A stretch of 64,000 nt of DNA from Blastocystis hominis (GCF_000151665.1 NW_013171815.1:1191153-1255152), one strand, 5' to 3'; counted from the first letter of the stretch, positions 46,081 through 56,656 are shown. Notes: generated by a model from the letters alone, not told the origin. Program-made: numbers and translations.

Positions 46081-47103
46081 ATGCTAAATCGTTATCGGAG
46101 AATTGACACCATTGGAGAAGGCGCTTACGGAGTTGTGTAATCGTTTTCTTCGAGGATGAATTCTAGGTTTAAAGCGATGGATTGTTTGACTGGAGAAGTC
46201 GTTGCAATGAAGAAGGTGAAGGTGGAAGATAATAACGATGGCATTCCGAGCACCTCTCTGCGCGAAATCTCTGTGCTTCGGTCTTTAGACCACCCAAATA
46301 TTGTCAAGTGGATCTTTTAAATCTGTTTCGAAGATAGATTAACCGACGTTGAGAACTGCGATGGTCGTATCCATCTCGTGTTCGAATGCATCGACATGTC
46401 CCTTGTAAAATATATTCAAGACAGCCAGAGTCGCGGCGGAATGACAATGGACGAAATCAAGGTAGTTGTGCATCTTGACTTCCATTCAAGTCCTTCTCCT
46501 ACCAGCTCCTCCTGGCTCTCGACTACATCCACGGCGTTGGCATAATGCACCGTGATTTAAAGCCGGAGAACATTCTAATTCACAAAACCAAGGTATTAAA
46601 GTTGTGTGATTTTGGATTGGCTCGTACCTTCTCTCTCCCGATTAGCACGCTCACGCACGAAGTGATGACGCTGTGGTACCGCGCTCCGGAAATCCTTCTC
46701 AACCAGGAGAAATACTCCCCTGTGGTCGATATCTGGTCGGCGGGACACGTCATCGCGACCATGATTCAGGGCGATGCGATTTGGAGAGGAGAGAACGAGA
46801 TCGATATGATTTTCAGGATTTTCAGCACCTTGGGAACACCGACGGAGGAGATGTGGCCGGGTGTCACAAAGCTTCCGTTTTACAACAAGGAATTCCCGAA
46901 ATGGCCCAAGCGAAGCATTGGGAAGACGATTCCGAACCTAGATCCCCTGGCGGAGGACTTGCTGAATGTAGGGAAGATGGGCGTATGTGATGTAGAAAAT
47001 GTTCTGCTATGACCCTTCGAAGAGAATCACCGCCTATGAGGCGCTTCACCATCCTTGGTTTGACTCTCTGGACAAATCACAGTTTCAAAATCCGGATGAG
47101 TAG
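46081..47103 (+). CDS. Cyclin-dependent kinase (CDK1/2-like, PSTSLRE)
   Basis: This is a predicted cell-cycle Ser/Thr kinase of 301 residues. Exons are 46081-46136, 46167-46307, 46338-46461, 46491-46967 and 46996-47103. The Gly-loop is IGEGAYGVV, the catalytic Lys lies in VVAMKKV, and the cyclin-binding C-helix reads PSTSLRE (PSTAIRE variant). [14 protein letters not shown], and the activation segment [17 protein letters not shown] with the T-loop Thr are intact. The length is typical of CDK1/2. The terminal motif [17 protein letters not shown] is the usual kinase lobe end. Confidence 0.93.
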
Positions 47104-47113
47104 TTTCGTTGCT

Positions 47114-47121
47114 TGTTTGTT
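47114..47121 (+). terminator. TGTTTGTT 3'-end element (CDK)
   Basis: An exact TGTTTGTT 11 bases after the CDK stop. It is followed by TCAAAAAACAAAT, so the convergent NDK gene reads TTTGTTTTTTG on the other strand. Confidence 0.65.
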
Positions 47122-47164
47122 TCAAAAAACAAATATGAATGTTACGAGTTTTAGATGATCTAGC

Positions 47165-47617
47165 TTATTCATAGACCCACTTCTCGTCATCCTTGGTCCA
47201 CTCGACCAGACCCTCAGGGAACCAGAGGCTGATCTCACGCTGAGCAGACTCGACAGAGTCAGATCCGTGAATGACGTTGTGTCCCATATCGCAACCCAGA
47301 TCACCACGGATGGTACCGGGGGCAGCGTCCAGAGGCTTGGTGGCACCCATCATCTTGCGGGCAATGGAGACCACGTTGTTTCCTTCCCAAACCATGGCAA
47401 CAACGGCAGAAGAGCTCATGAAACCAGTGAGGCTGGGGTAGAAAGGCTTTCCCTTGTGCTCAGCGTAGTGCTGCTCCAGAAGCTCCATGGGAGGCACCAT
47501 CATCTTCATTCCAACGAGCTTGAAGCCCTTTCTCTCAAAGCGGGAGATGATCTCACCGACGTGTCCACGCTGAACTCCGTCAGGCTTAATGGCAAGGAAA
47601 GTACGTTCACGAGGCAT
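47165..47617 (-). CDS. NME: Nucleoside diphosphate kinase
   Basis: This enzyme transfers the gamma-phosphate between nucleoside triphosphates and diphosphates. It has 150 residues, the classical NDK-A/B length, and is intronless. Motifs: [59 protein letters not shown], and the active-site histidine in [13 protein letters not shown]. The C-terminal WFPEGLVEW...WVYE is also standard. It is convergent with CDK. Confidence 0.98.
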   Translation of the reverse strand: MPRERTFLAIKPDGVQRGHVGEIISRFERKGFKLVGMKMMVPPMELLEQHYAEHKGKPFYPSLTGFMSSSAVVAMVWEGNNVVSIARKMMGATKPLDAAPGTIRGDLGCDMGHNVIHGSDSVESAQREISLWFPEGLVEWTKDDEKWVYE

Positions 47618-47827
47618 TGCAAAGGGTTTTATGGAGTTACAGCATGATAGACGCTTCCGCGGTTATTTGCCGATTCTCTCAACTGGGGGAGGAATGACCT
47701 GTAGCGGAATGAATCCAGACAGATACTGTGATTCGCGAGCTCACCTCCACCAAAGAAGAAAGTGCTGATATCGTCAAAAAAGCTTCCTCCATTGGAACGA
47801 ATTTGGAAATTTTAGCAGTTTTACACT

Positions 47828-50395
47828 ATGTCAAATCCGATTTCATTTTTCAAGTCTGTATATGATCGAGTGAATGTGAATTCGGTGGGAATCGGCATGG
47901 AGGATATAACTCTGTAGTCCGCATTGAGTGGAGCCTCTGATGTCATTATTGTGCGACACGAAGACGATACGCTACTCTGCTCTCTTTTTCGTGTGCGCTT
48001 TGGGAAAATGAGTGTATTAGTTGATGTATCTTGTGGTGACGTAACAGGTTTGGTCAAGAGCAAAAGGAAATCGGATGGTTAGCATTAAGGTGAACGGGAC
48101 GCTCATTGAACAGAAGATGCGCGTTGGGAGTGATGGAGAAGCCTATTTCCTGAGCGAAATCCGCATGGATGAGAATGACGAAGTCATGTCTCCCATGGCC
48201 GGGTTATCCCCCGTTTCTAGCATGAGTGTATGATGTTGTGCGTGTATCCCATATAGAATTTCAATGATGCGATCGCCGAAGAGAAGGCAGCTTCTCCCAA
48301 AAAGCCCGAATCATCTTCTGATTCCTCTAAGAAGTATATTTTGTGGAATCCCATCCCTTCCATCATCAACAAGCAGCTCCGCGATGATATGATGAGTCGG
48401 CAACGTCTCATCCGCAACATGATCCTCACTCCGGAATGTACCTCTCTATTCGACTCTTCATCGCAGATGCGGACCATCCCGACGCCTCTCCTTTATCCCC
48501 CCGCTCCCTCGACGACTCCTCCGTGCTTTGGTACAAGAAACTGACCAAGTCAATTCTCCGCCAGACAAACTTCGAGTATTCCATCGCTCTCCAGCGCGGC
48601 CATTCCCTCGTTCTCCAGTTCTCCGTCTATCAGCACGATGTCGGATTCAGCGCCTATTTCAGCTCCCAAAGCGAAGGAGTCGCGATGTTTCCCCTCCTTG
48701 ACTCCGCAGAACCAACCCAAAGTGGAAATGATCGAGCTCCAGCCCTACAAATACGTTCTCTCTTCCGCGGGGCACTGCAACTACGTCTTCACCGCGCCCT
48801 CCAACGGCTCCATCTCGCTCTGCTGGGACAATTCCTACAGCTACTTCACCAAGCAGCGCTTTCCTCGCTCTCTCATCTAGAAAAACCGTTGACATCTCCA
48901 TGTTCGTCATCGCCAGCGACGTCCCCGCGGAAATCCAGATCCTCTACCCCACACGCTACGGCGATCTCCAACTCGAAGTCGAAATCGGGGCCTTTTCTGA
49001 CATAGAACATTCGGGAAGACGGTATGGCGCGCCTGCAGTCGCACGGTGCTTCGCGTCTGACGCTCTACACGCCGATCAACACGCTCTCCAACCCCTCCAT
49101 CAGCATCATTCCCTGTAGTAGTTTCCCGCGGTGAATGCGAGCTAGACTTCTCCCCGTCGGTGCTGTCGGAAGAGGCCGCGGAGGAGGACGAGGAGGTCGC
49201 GAGCGTGGGCGTTTGGGGAGCGGGTGAGGCGCAGGGAAGCCAGTCTCCGACCGCGCAGGCGGAAGCGGAGCACATCTCGGTGGTGGTGATTTCGCTGTGT
49301 CGCGACCAGTATCACGAGGGCATGAAGGAGAAGGCGCTGGACGAGATCATCCTGAAGAACCGCGTGAGCTTCTCGGACATCGCGGACAATCCGTCGCTGC
49401 TGGAGCATCCCAACGTGATGTTCTTCGCGGACCGCAAGCCGATTTCGCTCGAGGAGGCGGTGTCGTTGATCATGGACATGGCGCGCGAAGCGGACAAGCT
49501 GAACATGATCAGTTCGACCACGTCGCAGGTAGGGGAGGCAGCGAGGCGTGAGAGGAAGGAGCGGAAGCCGCTGAAAAGCTTCCGCGTTTCGTCGGAAGTG
49601 CTGCGGACCTGGCCGTTGAAAGAGGGCGAGAACGAGCTGCAGTTCATTCCGGACGCGGACGAGCGCTGCGCGGTGCAGTGCAAGGCGTAGATGCGGGAGA
49701 GAGGAGTAAAGAGCAGGTTCCTCCTGTCGAAGGACACGAAGATCATCATCAGCGACGTGGACGGAACGATCACGCGCGAGGACGTGATGGGGCATGTGAT
49801 GTACGCGATCCATCAGGACTACACGCAGAGCGGAATCGTCCGCATGTACAACCGACTGAGCGTAGAAGTGGGGGAGAGGTGCGATGCAGGACAACGGATA
49901 TTTGATTCTGTATCTCACCGCGCGCGCTGTCGGACAGATGAAAGACACGCGGAATTATCTGGAAGGGATCGTGCAGGAGGGAAAGCATATGCCGCGGGGA
50001 CCGATTATCTGCTCTCCGAATCGCACATTCGCTAGTTTAATTCGCGAGGTGGTGCGGCGAAAGCCGCAGGAGTTCAAAATTCCGGTGCTGTTGTCGATCG
50101 CCGATACGTTTGCGCCTGAGAACCCGTTCGTTGGAGGGTTCGGCAATCGACCGACGGATGCACAGAGCTACATTGTGGGAGAGAGGAGAGGGAGTGGATG
50201 ATTCGTAGAGAGCTGGCGTGGACAAATCGAAGATTTTCATTATCAATACGAAGGGAGAAATTAGGTATGAAGCGAAGGATGGCGAGCATTGCACGGACTT
50301 TATTCGTTTGGAAGAGATGTGTGATCAGTTCTTCCCGAATTTGTTTTCTTTGCAGCGACAGGACGCAGTCGAGGACGAGTCGAAAGATGCTATTT
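47828..50395 (+). CDS. LPIN: Lipin / phosphatidate phosphatase with GOLD-like insert (poly(A)-created stop)
   Basis: This Mg2+-dependent phosphatidate phosphatase makes diacylglycerol at the ER/nuclear envelope. It has 734 residues. Exons are 47828-47884, 47918-48019, 48048-48227, 48257-48437, 48467-48678, 48710-48855, 48881-48977, 49006-49114, 49146-49528, 49559-49677, 49717-49861, 49890-50174 and 50209-50395. The N-terminal lipin domain shows LSGASDVIIVRHEDDTLLCS and VRFGKMSVL. The C-terminal LNS2 domain has catalytic DVDGTITREDVMGH, LYLTARAVGQM and GFGNRPTDAQSY. Between them lies a GOLD-like beta domain. Exon 6-7 is joined by a GC-AG intron. The frame ends GAT GCT ATT T, and T+AA forms the stop. 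Confidence 0.9.
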
Positions 50396-50399
50396 CGTG

Positions 50400-50414
50400 T
50401 GTTTGTTACAAACA
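50400..50414. terminator. Shared palindromic 3'-end element (lipin / MORN-LRR C)
   Basis: TGTTTGTTACAAACA is a nearly perfect palindrome between convergent genes. The plus strand supplies exact TGTTTGTT to lipin and the minus strand TGTTTGTA to gene C. Confidence 0.75.
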
Positions 50415-50454
50415 GGCCATTTCTTTAAACACTGCTCGATCACAGGATTTACAT

Positions 50455-52870
50455 CTACATGTAACGCAAAACAATAGCTTTGGTACTTTCAATGAACAAT
50501 TGACGACATTTTTTGAACCCTTCCGGGAGATTAAACAGAGTACAATTGGGAATATCTAATGCGAATCGATTGGCTGGTCGTACCTTCGAAACACGCTCTT
50601 GAAATCATCGAAAAACTATTCCCGTCTGACTGAACGGAGCGCAATACAGGAAGATCTGTGTGGAATTCGAATCGAAACGCATACTTCGCATCACCAACGA
50701 GCTTGATTTCGTTGCGCCTTTCACTGAGGACATGCCCAGCGTAATCGTTTCGAGACAAGGCAAATCTACTCTTATTCATTCCATCCACGAATCTACTAGA
50801 AAAGGTAATGCTCGATGCATTTCGGAATGATCTGCGACCCAAAACGACTTCACTCAGAGCCGGAAGATCTACAATGAAAAAAGAAGCTCCATTTCTACCA
50901 GATAATTCCAATGAAACGTTCTGGAAACACATCGATTCGTGTGTGAGCTTGCCGATCTTTAGCGATCTGAGTTTATCACAGCGTTCAATCTGGAACTTTT
51001 CGTATCGATAGAAGCAGGCGTGGCCAATGTCGATCGATTCAAGGCTCGGGCAGTCGGAAATGCTGAAGTTTCCGCCTTGCTTAGTATTGGAAATGAAACA
51101 GTTCTTTTCGATAGTGAGGACTTTGAGGCTGGGGAGCGAGCAGAGCTGGAATTCTGTCACTAAGCTGCAGGCTCGTTCTGCAATGGTGAGCTCCTTCACA
51201 TGGAATGAAGTCAGATTGAATGTCTCTTCTTGATAGCTGTAAGGTTGAATCTCAATGATCGACGCACTTGTTGCTGCTTTCAATTGTTTCGCGTTGGAAA
51301 CTTCCACTTTCGTGGGTTGAAAGAGAGAAGAATCTCCAAATAGATCATTGAAGAAAGGATCATCGTCGATCCCTGAAGAGACTTTGGGTTCATTGGAGGA
51401 AATTGTAAGATTGTCTGGAGAGGGAACTACGTCAGAAGTGAGTGTGATGAGATTTTCTTGGTTTTCTTCTTGACTCTTTGATTTTTTTGTTCTTCTTCTG
51501 TTCTTCTGTGCTGGTTGTTGTTCAGGCTCTTGGATGGATTCGTTTTCTACTAGGATTTGAGACTGAGTGTCTGATTCTTTATTCGAAAATAGATCAAAGA
51601 AAATGCCAGACAGCACGTCTGATGCTTTTTCAGTTTCGTCTGGGGCTGGGGATTCTGGTATTGTTGATGGAGATTCAACAGTCGGGAAACACTCTACAAA
51701 GGATGTAGTTTCCTCTTCTAAAGCTTTCTTTTTTGCTTGCTCCTTCTTGGCTTGCTCTTTCTTGGCTTGCTCTTGCTTAGCTTGTTCTTGCTTAGCTTGT
51801 TCTTGCTTAGCTTGTTCTTGCTTAGCTTGTTCTTGCTTTGCTAGTTTTTTCCTTTGTTTTTTTGATAATGTATTCACTTCTGGTTTAGATTCAGACTCTT
51901 TCTTTGCTTCAGCTTGTGGTTGAGGTTCAGACTTTTCCTCCTTCTTCACTTCTGCCTTAGCTTCAAGCCCTTTCTTCTTCACTTCTGTCTTAGCTTCAGA
52001 TTCTTTCTCCTCCTCCTTCACTTCTGTCTTAGCTTCACGCTCTTTCTCCTCCTCCTTTACTTCTGCCTTAGCTTTAGGCTCTTCCTCCTCTTTCACTTCT
52101 GGTTTCGTCTTTGCCACAGGCTCCTTCTTGGTGTTGCTCGTCGCTGATACATCATACCACCCATTATCCAAATCAACAGATGACACCTTCTTACCAAACT
52201 CCCAAACGCCTTCCTGAGTAGCATATCCAGTATCACTTGATATCTCATACCCAACACCATGCCTCAAAAATACTCCAGTTGACTCCACAAAAGAATATCC
52301 TCCATAGTACATTGTCTTTTTCAAAATAGGAGTTAGATTGCTCGAACTATTCGAATACTCTATCATTTTACCTCCAATAAACTCTTTAAGACATTTCATC
52401 TTCTTTCCGTTTTGCCACAGACACTCACCTATCAAATCTCCTGAATCCTTATTATACTCCATTCCCAAACCATGGCGAAGCAAGCTTTTCGTATAACCAC
52501 CGCGGTAAACAACGATCCCATTTTTCCGATTGATTATCTCAAGGATCTTTCCTTTTTTCAGATTTACAATATGTGGAACTTCTGCAGCATTGTTTAGACT
52601 TTCCCATTTTCCCATATACTTCGCATATCCAAACTCAAAAACTGTGTATGTACCCGTCTTTTTGCCTCCCACTTCAGTCCATTCCATTTGGATCATTCCA
52701 TTATTGAATAGCCTGTGTCTTCCATCATTATACACAATCTCAAATTCAGATTTGTTGCTACCTCCGAAATAATGTATTTCACATAGCACACCATCCACTT
52801 TAGTTTTGAATCTTGTTTCAGGTGAATAACTGTCAATGCGAAATTCTAAAAGATCTTCAACTCGTTTCAT
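50455..52870 (-). CDS. MORN/leucine-rich repeat family protein C with coiled Glu/Lys/Gln linker
   Basis: This protein of 765 residues has unknown function. Exons are 50899-52870, 50797-50868, 50685-50765, 50584-50655 and 50455-50555. The N-terminus has weak MORN-like units (MEYNKDSGDLIGECLWQNGK; GVGYEISSDTGYATQEGVW). A long charged region follows with KAEVKEEEK-type repeats and seven imperfect QAKQE/KKEQA pentads (about 51720-51845), likely a coiled coil or disordered linker. The C-terminus carries LRRs (FQLCSLPSLKVLTIEKNCF; ISDCPSLESIDIGHACF) and then one-LRR phase-1 exons. It is more diverged than A and B but shares their exon plan. Confidence 0.8.
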
Positions 52871-53118
52871 ACCTACGATTCACTCAATATTTCATTTTCT
52901 TACAGTTACTAGATTTTTATAAAGTGTCAAAAGAACATGATCAAACATTTCTTAAAGGACATTCCGAATTATGTGGTCCATTTCTTGTTACTTTAGCTCA
53001 GTTGGTATTGACTCATCTCATGTTGTGACATGGCCGTAACCTAGCAATTGGTTCGAGTCAGATTTCGATACCCTTTGTTTTTTGTCGTCATTTACTATTT
53101 TCTCCTTCACTTTTTGAA
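52871..53118. other. Intergenic with a tRNA-like stretch
   Basis: Positions 52992-53070 contain TTAGCTCAGTTGGTA (A-box-like), a CATG-TTGTGA-CATG hairpin and GGTTCGAGTC (B-box-like). However, the acceptor and T stems do not pair, and no clean cloverleaf forms. It may be a decayed tRNA or tRNA-derived repeat. Confidence 0.35.
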
Positions 53119-54410
53119 ATGAAGATCACTGTTCCCGAGGGACCGAAGTCAAACCTTATTCATGCTATTTGCCGTTTCATCAATTTCAATGATGAGGGTG
53201 TTATTGAGACTGGAGCTGTATGAACCATTCATCTTGGCTCACCTGAAAGGAGTATTCTTTCGACGACGGAAAGACTACTGTTACGGGGTTAAAGGCTGTG
53301 ATTGAGGCAATCGTCTCCAAGGATAAGAAGACCGCTGTTCTGCTTGGAGGAGGTGCTGCAGATAAGAAGCTTGTATGTTTTTTGCGCTTCCTGTGACCTA
53401 GGTCTCTGACGCTCTTGACATCGTCGAGGAAGTCATGAACGGCACCTTGGCCGACCGTGTCTTCCTGATCCGATTGAGCCACATTCTGCAGAACCAGACG
53501 TTTGTCGCTCTCCCCACTGCTTTGTCTGTTGCGGATTATGCCTGCTTCTACCTCGCGTCTCTCACCTTCGTTCGCCTTTTCCGTCTCATTTCATCCCTAG
53601 AGTACCTTCAAGGGTTACAACGGATTCGTGAACGTGGTTCGCTGGTATTCGTACATGCAGTTCACCGCGGCTGCTGCCTGCGCCGATCTCTCCGTGCCTC
53701 ACATCGACTTCGACTACGACGCGATTAACATCCATATGCCCATTCCCCGCCTCGCGGAGGTGAAGAAACCCGCCAAAAAGGCCGCCAAGGAAGAAGCTCC
53801 CAAGGAAAAGGCCTCTGCCCCCGCGGCAGCCCCCGAAGGAGATGCGGACGCGATCAGCAAGCTGGACATCCGTGTGGGTCGCATTATCCGTGCGTGGAAC
53901 CACCCCGAATCCGAGAAGTATCCTTGTTAAACCTTGTTAACATACCCAGGTTGTACTGCGAAGAGGTCGACGTGGGCGAAGCAGAACCCCGCCAAATTGG
54001 TTCTGGAATCCGTGCCTTCCACACCTTCGAAGAGATGCAGGGCCACCGCGTGTGCGTTCTGTGCAATCTGAAGCCGCGTAAGCTGGGCGGCTTCCCGTCG
54101 AACGGCATGCTGCTGTGCGCTTCGACCGGGGACCACGAGCACGGAGCGCTGATCGACCCTCCGGAAGGAGCGAAGATCGGCGAGCGCGTGACCTTTGCGG
54201 GGTTCGAGGGCGAGCCGGCGACGCCTGCGCAGGTGCAGAAGAAGAAGTATTTGGAGGCGGTGCTGCCGGTAGGGGAGAAAGAGAGAGAGAGGTGAGGCGT
54301 AGTTCCTGAAGACGAACGCGGAGGGAGTGTGCTGCTTCAAGGACGTGCCGTTCATGACGTCGGCGGGTGTGGTGACGTGCACGAAGTTCCCGAATGAAGG
54401 AATCTCATAG
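53119..54410 (+). CDS. Arc1/AIMP1-like tRNA-binding protein (GST-like + EMAPII domains)
   Basis: This is a predicted tRNA-binding cofactor of aminoacyl-tRNA synthetases, 377 residues. Exons are 53119-53217, 53250-53372, 53402-53569, 53601-53917, 53950-54268 and 54303-54410. The N-terminal half is GST-like (LSVADYACFYLASLTF), the linker is Lys/Ala/Glu-rich, and the C-terminus is an OB-fold EMAPII domain (LDIRVGRIIRAWNHPESEK; LYCEEVDVGEAEPRQIGSGI; RVCVLCNLKPRKLGGFPSNG; MLLCASTGD). No synthetase catalytic domain is attached, so Arc1p/AIMP1 fits better than MetRS or TyrRS. The intron at 53918-53949 starts GTATCCTT, a U12-type 5' site. Confidence 0.88.
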
Positions 54411-54503
54411 AGAGGATTTGTGAATGAATGAGTGAATGAGTGAATGAATGGAAAGGGGATTGATTGATTGATTGATTGAGCAATTGGTGAAACATGGCTA
54501 GCT
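54411..54503. repeat. TGAATGAG / TTGA tandem repeats
   Basis: Directly after the Arc1-like stop codon there is a run of (GTGAATGA)n followed by (TTGA)n. It resembles the repeats inside the two long introns at 4497-4773 and 24473-24584. Confidence 0.7.
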
Positions 54504-54511
54504 TGTTTGTT
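54504..54511 (+). terminator. TGTTTGTT 3'-end element (Arc1-like gene)
   Basis: An exact TGTTTGTT, 14 bases before the end of the convergent REI1 gene. Confidence 0.6.
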
Positions 54512-54524
54512 AAGAAAAAACAGA

Positions 54525-55789
54525 TCATCGGTGACTAAAGTGAGCGAGGTGGATCTTGTTCATGTTCATGCCCGTTCGCAATCGCTCGTAGATCGCGTAT
54601 TTATTCAGCCGCTCCGTCTGCTTCTCCTTCACCACGATCTCCTTCGGCTTCTTGTCGGGACGCGCCAGCACCATACTATCGTACTCGGCCTTTCTCTCTT
54701 CCAGCATGGGAAGCAAATCTACATCGCACCGTTCCCCCACTTCTACTCATCTTTTCCAGCAGAGCGATCGACTTGTTCTGCTTATAATATCGCCGGAACT
54801 CGCGCGATCCCAGAATGGTTCCGTCCTCCAGCATCAACTCGCCCGTGTGCAGCAGCGTGATGTCTGCTGAGGGCTTTTCGTTCTCCTCCGAATAGTCGTA
54901 GAACTCTTCAAACTCTTCGTAATCTTCAGTCTAGAAAGCCAATAGAGCGTGGATCGTACGGTGTTGTACGCGATGGAAGTGTGGCCTTTGTCCAACATAT
55001 GTGCCCGAACCGCGATGGGGCTTTTGAAGCCATGGTTGCAGGTCAGGCAGATGCAACCCACAGAGATCTACGGTTGAGAGAGAGAGAGGGAGAGTGCTAC
55101 CTTCTGGCCCAAATAGTCTAAGAGACCTTCCAGGTCGATTACACAGTGACGATCGGGAATGATCATGCCATGCTTCTGGAACATGTGGGTGATGTTACTA
55201 TGGGTCACGGAATGAAAATACAAGTACTCCTCCATCGTGTCGCTGATCTGACGGCAAAACAAACACTTTTCAGGAATGAACTCATACTCTTCTGGAGTAA
55301 ACTCACCACTTCCCATAGCGTTCTCTTCTTTATCACTGCCATCTTCTTCTCTAAGCTCGGCAGGCTGGCTGGCCTTTTCAAGTTCCTCTTGTTTTGCTTT
55401 TTCCTGTTTCTCTTGCGCTTCTGCCATTTTCTTTTCGTGAAGCTTACTTTTTAAATGTTGATCCAAGGTCTTTTGAGACGAGAAAGACTTGCGGCAAACA
55501 TTGCAGTATAATTTTTCAACAACTTTCTCCTTATTTCGCAGTGAATTCACTAATCGTTAGAAACTACAAAAACAAGTCACGATGCTTCTGTCTTTCTTCA
55601 AACAAGGCCAATGAGATAGGCTCCAGTTGAGACACTTTTCGCTTCACATTGTAGCAGTGCCAGTCGGACCTAAAGTGAGTACACGCATGAAGGAACTCAA
55701 AACGTGCCCAAAAGGATGAAAGGATATTTCTCTCGCTCTTCGTTATTCTCGAAAGTCGCCTTACAAGTTAAACAATTGTAGGTGGACAT
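54525..55789 (-). CDS. ZNF622: 60S biogenesis zinc-finger protein REI1/ZNF622
   Basis: This is a cytoplasmic pre-60S maturation factor of 364 residues. Exons are 55728-55789, 55581-55678, 55101-55549, 54960-55067, 54747-54930 and 54525-54718. Zinc fingers: CLTCKATFENNEERENHFRS-DWH, YCNVCRKSFSSQKTLDQHLK, CLFC...VTHSNITHMFQKHGM, and CLTCNHGFKSPIAVRAHMLD. VIDLEGLLDYLGQK, GTILGSREFRRYYKQ and the C-terminal LNKYAIYERLRTGMNMNKI match Rei1. The first finger is complete only if the intron 55679-55727 (ATATCCTTTC...GTAC) is removed. Then the CxxC-x12-H-x5-H spacing is exact; a GT-AG alternative removes the first His. Confidence 0.93.
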
Positions 55790-55837
55790 CCAGAAAAATA
55801 ATGGACAAAAAAGTCAAAATTTATGGTAGACGTTTGT

Positions 55838-55845
55838 AACAAACA
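55838..55845 (-). terminator. TGTTTGTT 3'-end element (PTPS-like gene)
   Basis: An exact TGTTTGTT on the minus strand. The PTPS-like frame reaches T at 55850, four bases before it, with no encoded stop. Confidence 0.8.
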
Positions 55846-55849
55846 AAGT

Positions 55850-56656
55850 ACTCGGTATCATATTCAATGGTTGTGGTATATCTGCGTGTTACCCTGCACT
55901 GTAAGCGTACCTTGCTTCTTGACCCTCTATTTCGGACACTCCGATCGTCATTTCAAAAATCCCTCGCTCCTACAATGTCTGCACCATCTACATACATACC
56001 TTTAATACTGGTTTGCCAATTTGCTCAATAAGCTGCCCCACCTACTCTTCACACTTCCCAACAGAGACGTACAAGATAGCGCGCTAGCTCTTCAGCAGAC
56101 GAATGAACGAGAGGTAAGCAGCAGCAGTCCTTCTTGGGAAAACTAAACAATCACAATAGTTTCCGAAACGAACGAGAAAAAGCTTCCATCTTCCGTTGTG
56201 AACTCCATATTCGATCCATTTTCCGAAATCTACATTCATCGAGTAGAAACCAATTCTACAGCAAGAACATCACTTAACATGGGAAGCAGGAATTTCTGAT
56301 TTAACTTCTTGCACTCTACGCGCACGTACTAGGTCACAATATACACACATTGCTACGTTTTTCACATCACCAAAGTCCATAACATATCCATCCGGATTGA
56401 GTCTTCCTTTCATCGCAATCTACTCCTCACAGAAAAGCCATGGGCCAACCGTCACATGATAGTTGTGTCCATGCAAAGGCTCTCGAAATCCCTTTCCTTG
56501 CAAATATTCTCAATATCTACCTTATACGCAATGAAATGCCCTGAGCTGAATTTAAAGTCCTGTTTATTCAGAAAGAGGTGAAACAGCTTTCTAGGTCATA
56601 TCAACCACTGAAATTCGCAAATACATCTTCCCCTTATCTTCAATCGTCGTCTCCAT
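55850..56656 (-). CDS. 6-pyruvoyl-tetrahydropterin synthase-like protein (poly(A)-created stop)
   Basis: This is a predicted T-fold pterin enzyme of 178 residues, built from ten exons: 56625-56656, 56521-56590, 56450-56491, 56357-56419, 56260-56328, 56174-56229, 56073-56142, 56000-56041, 55911-55969 and 55850-55881. Zinc-ligand histidines appear in FSSGHFIAYKGFREPLHGHN, followed by YHVTIAMKGRLNPDGYVMDF-GDVK, then HSSAEELARYL. The catalytic Cys of classical PTPS before HGH is absent and a Glu is present instead, recalling PTPS-III enzymes. The frame ends GAT ACC GAG T, so T+AA would be the stop. Confidence 0.82.

Noticed and set aside
51720-51850. Short tandem repeat array as a CRISPR array
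   Set aside because: The repeats are in-frame codons for Gln/Ala/Lys/Glu pentads within gene C, with no spacers.
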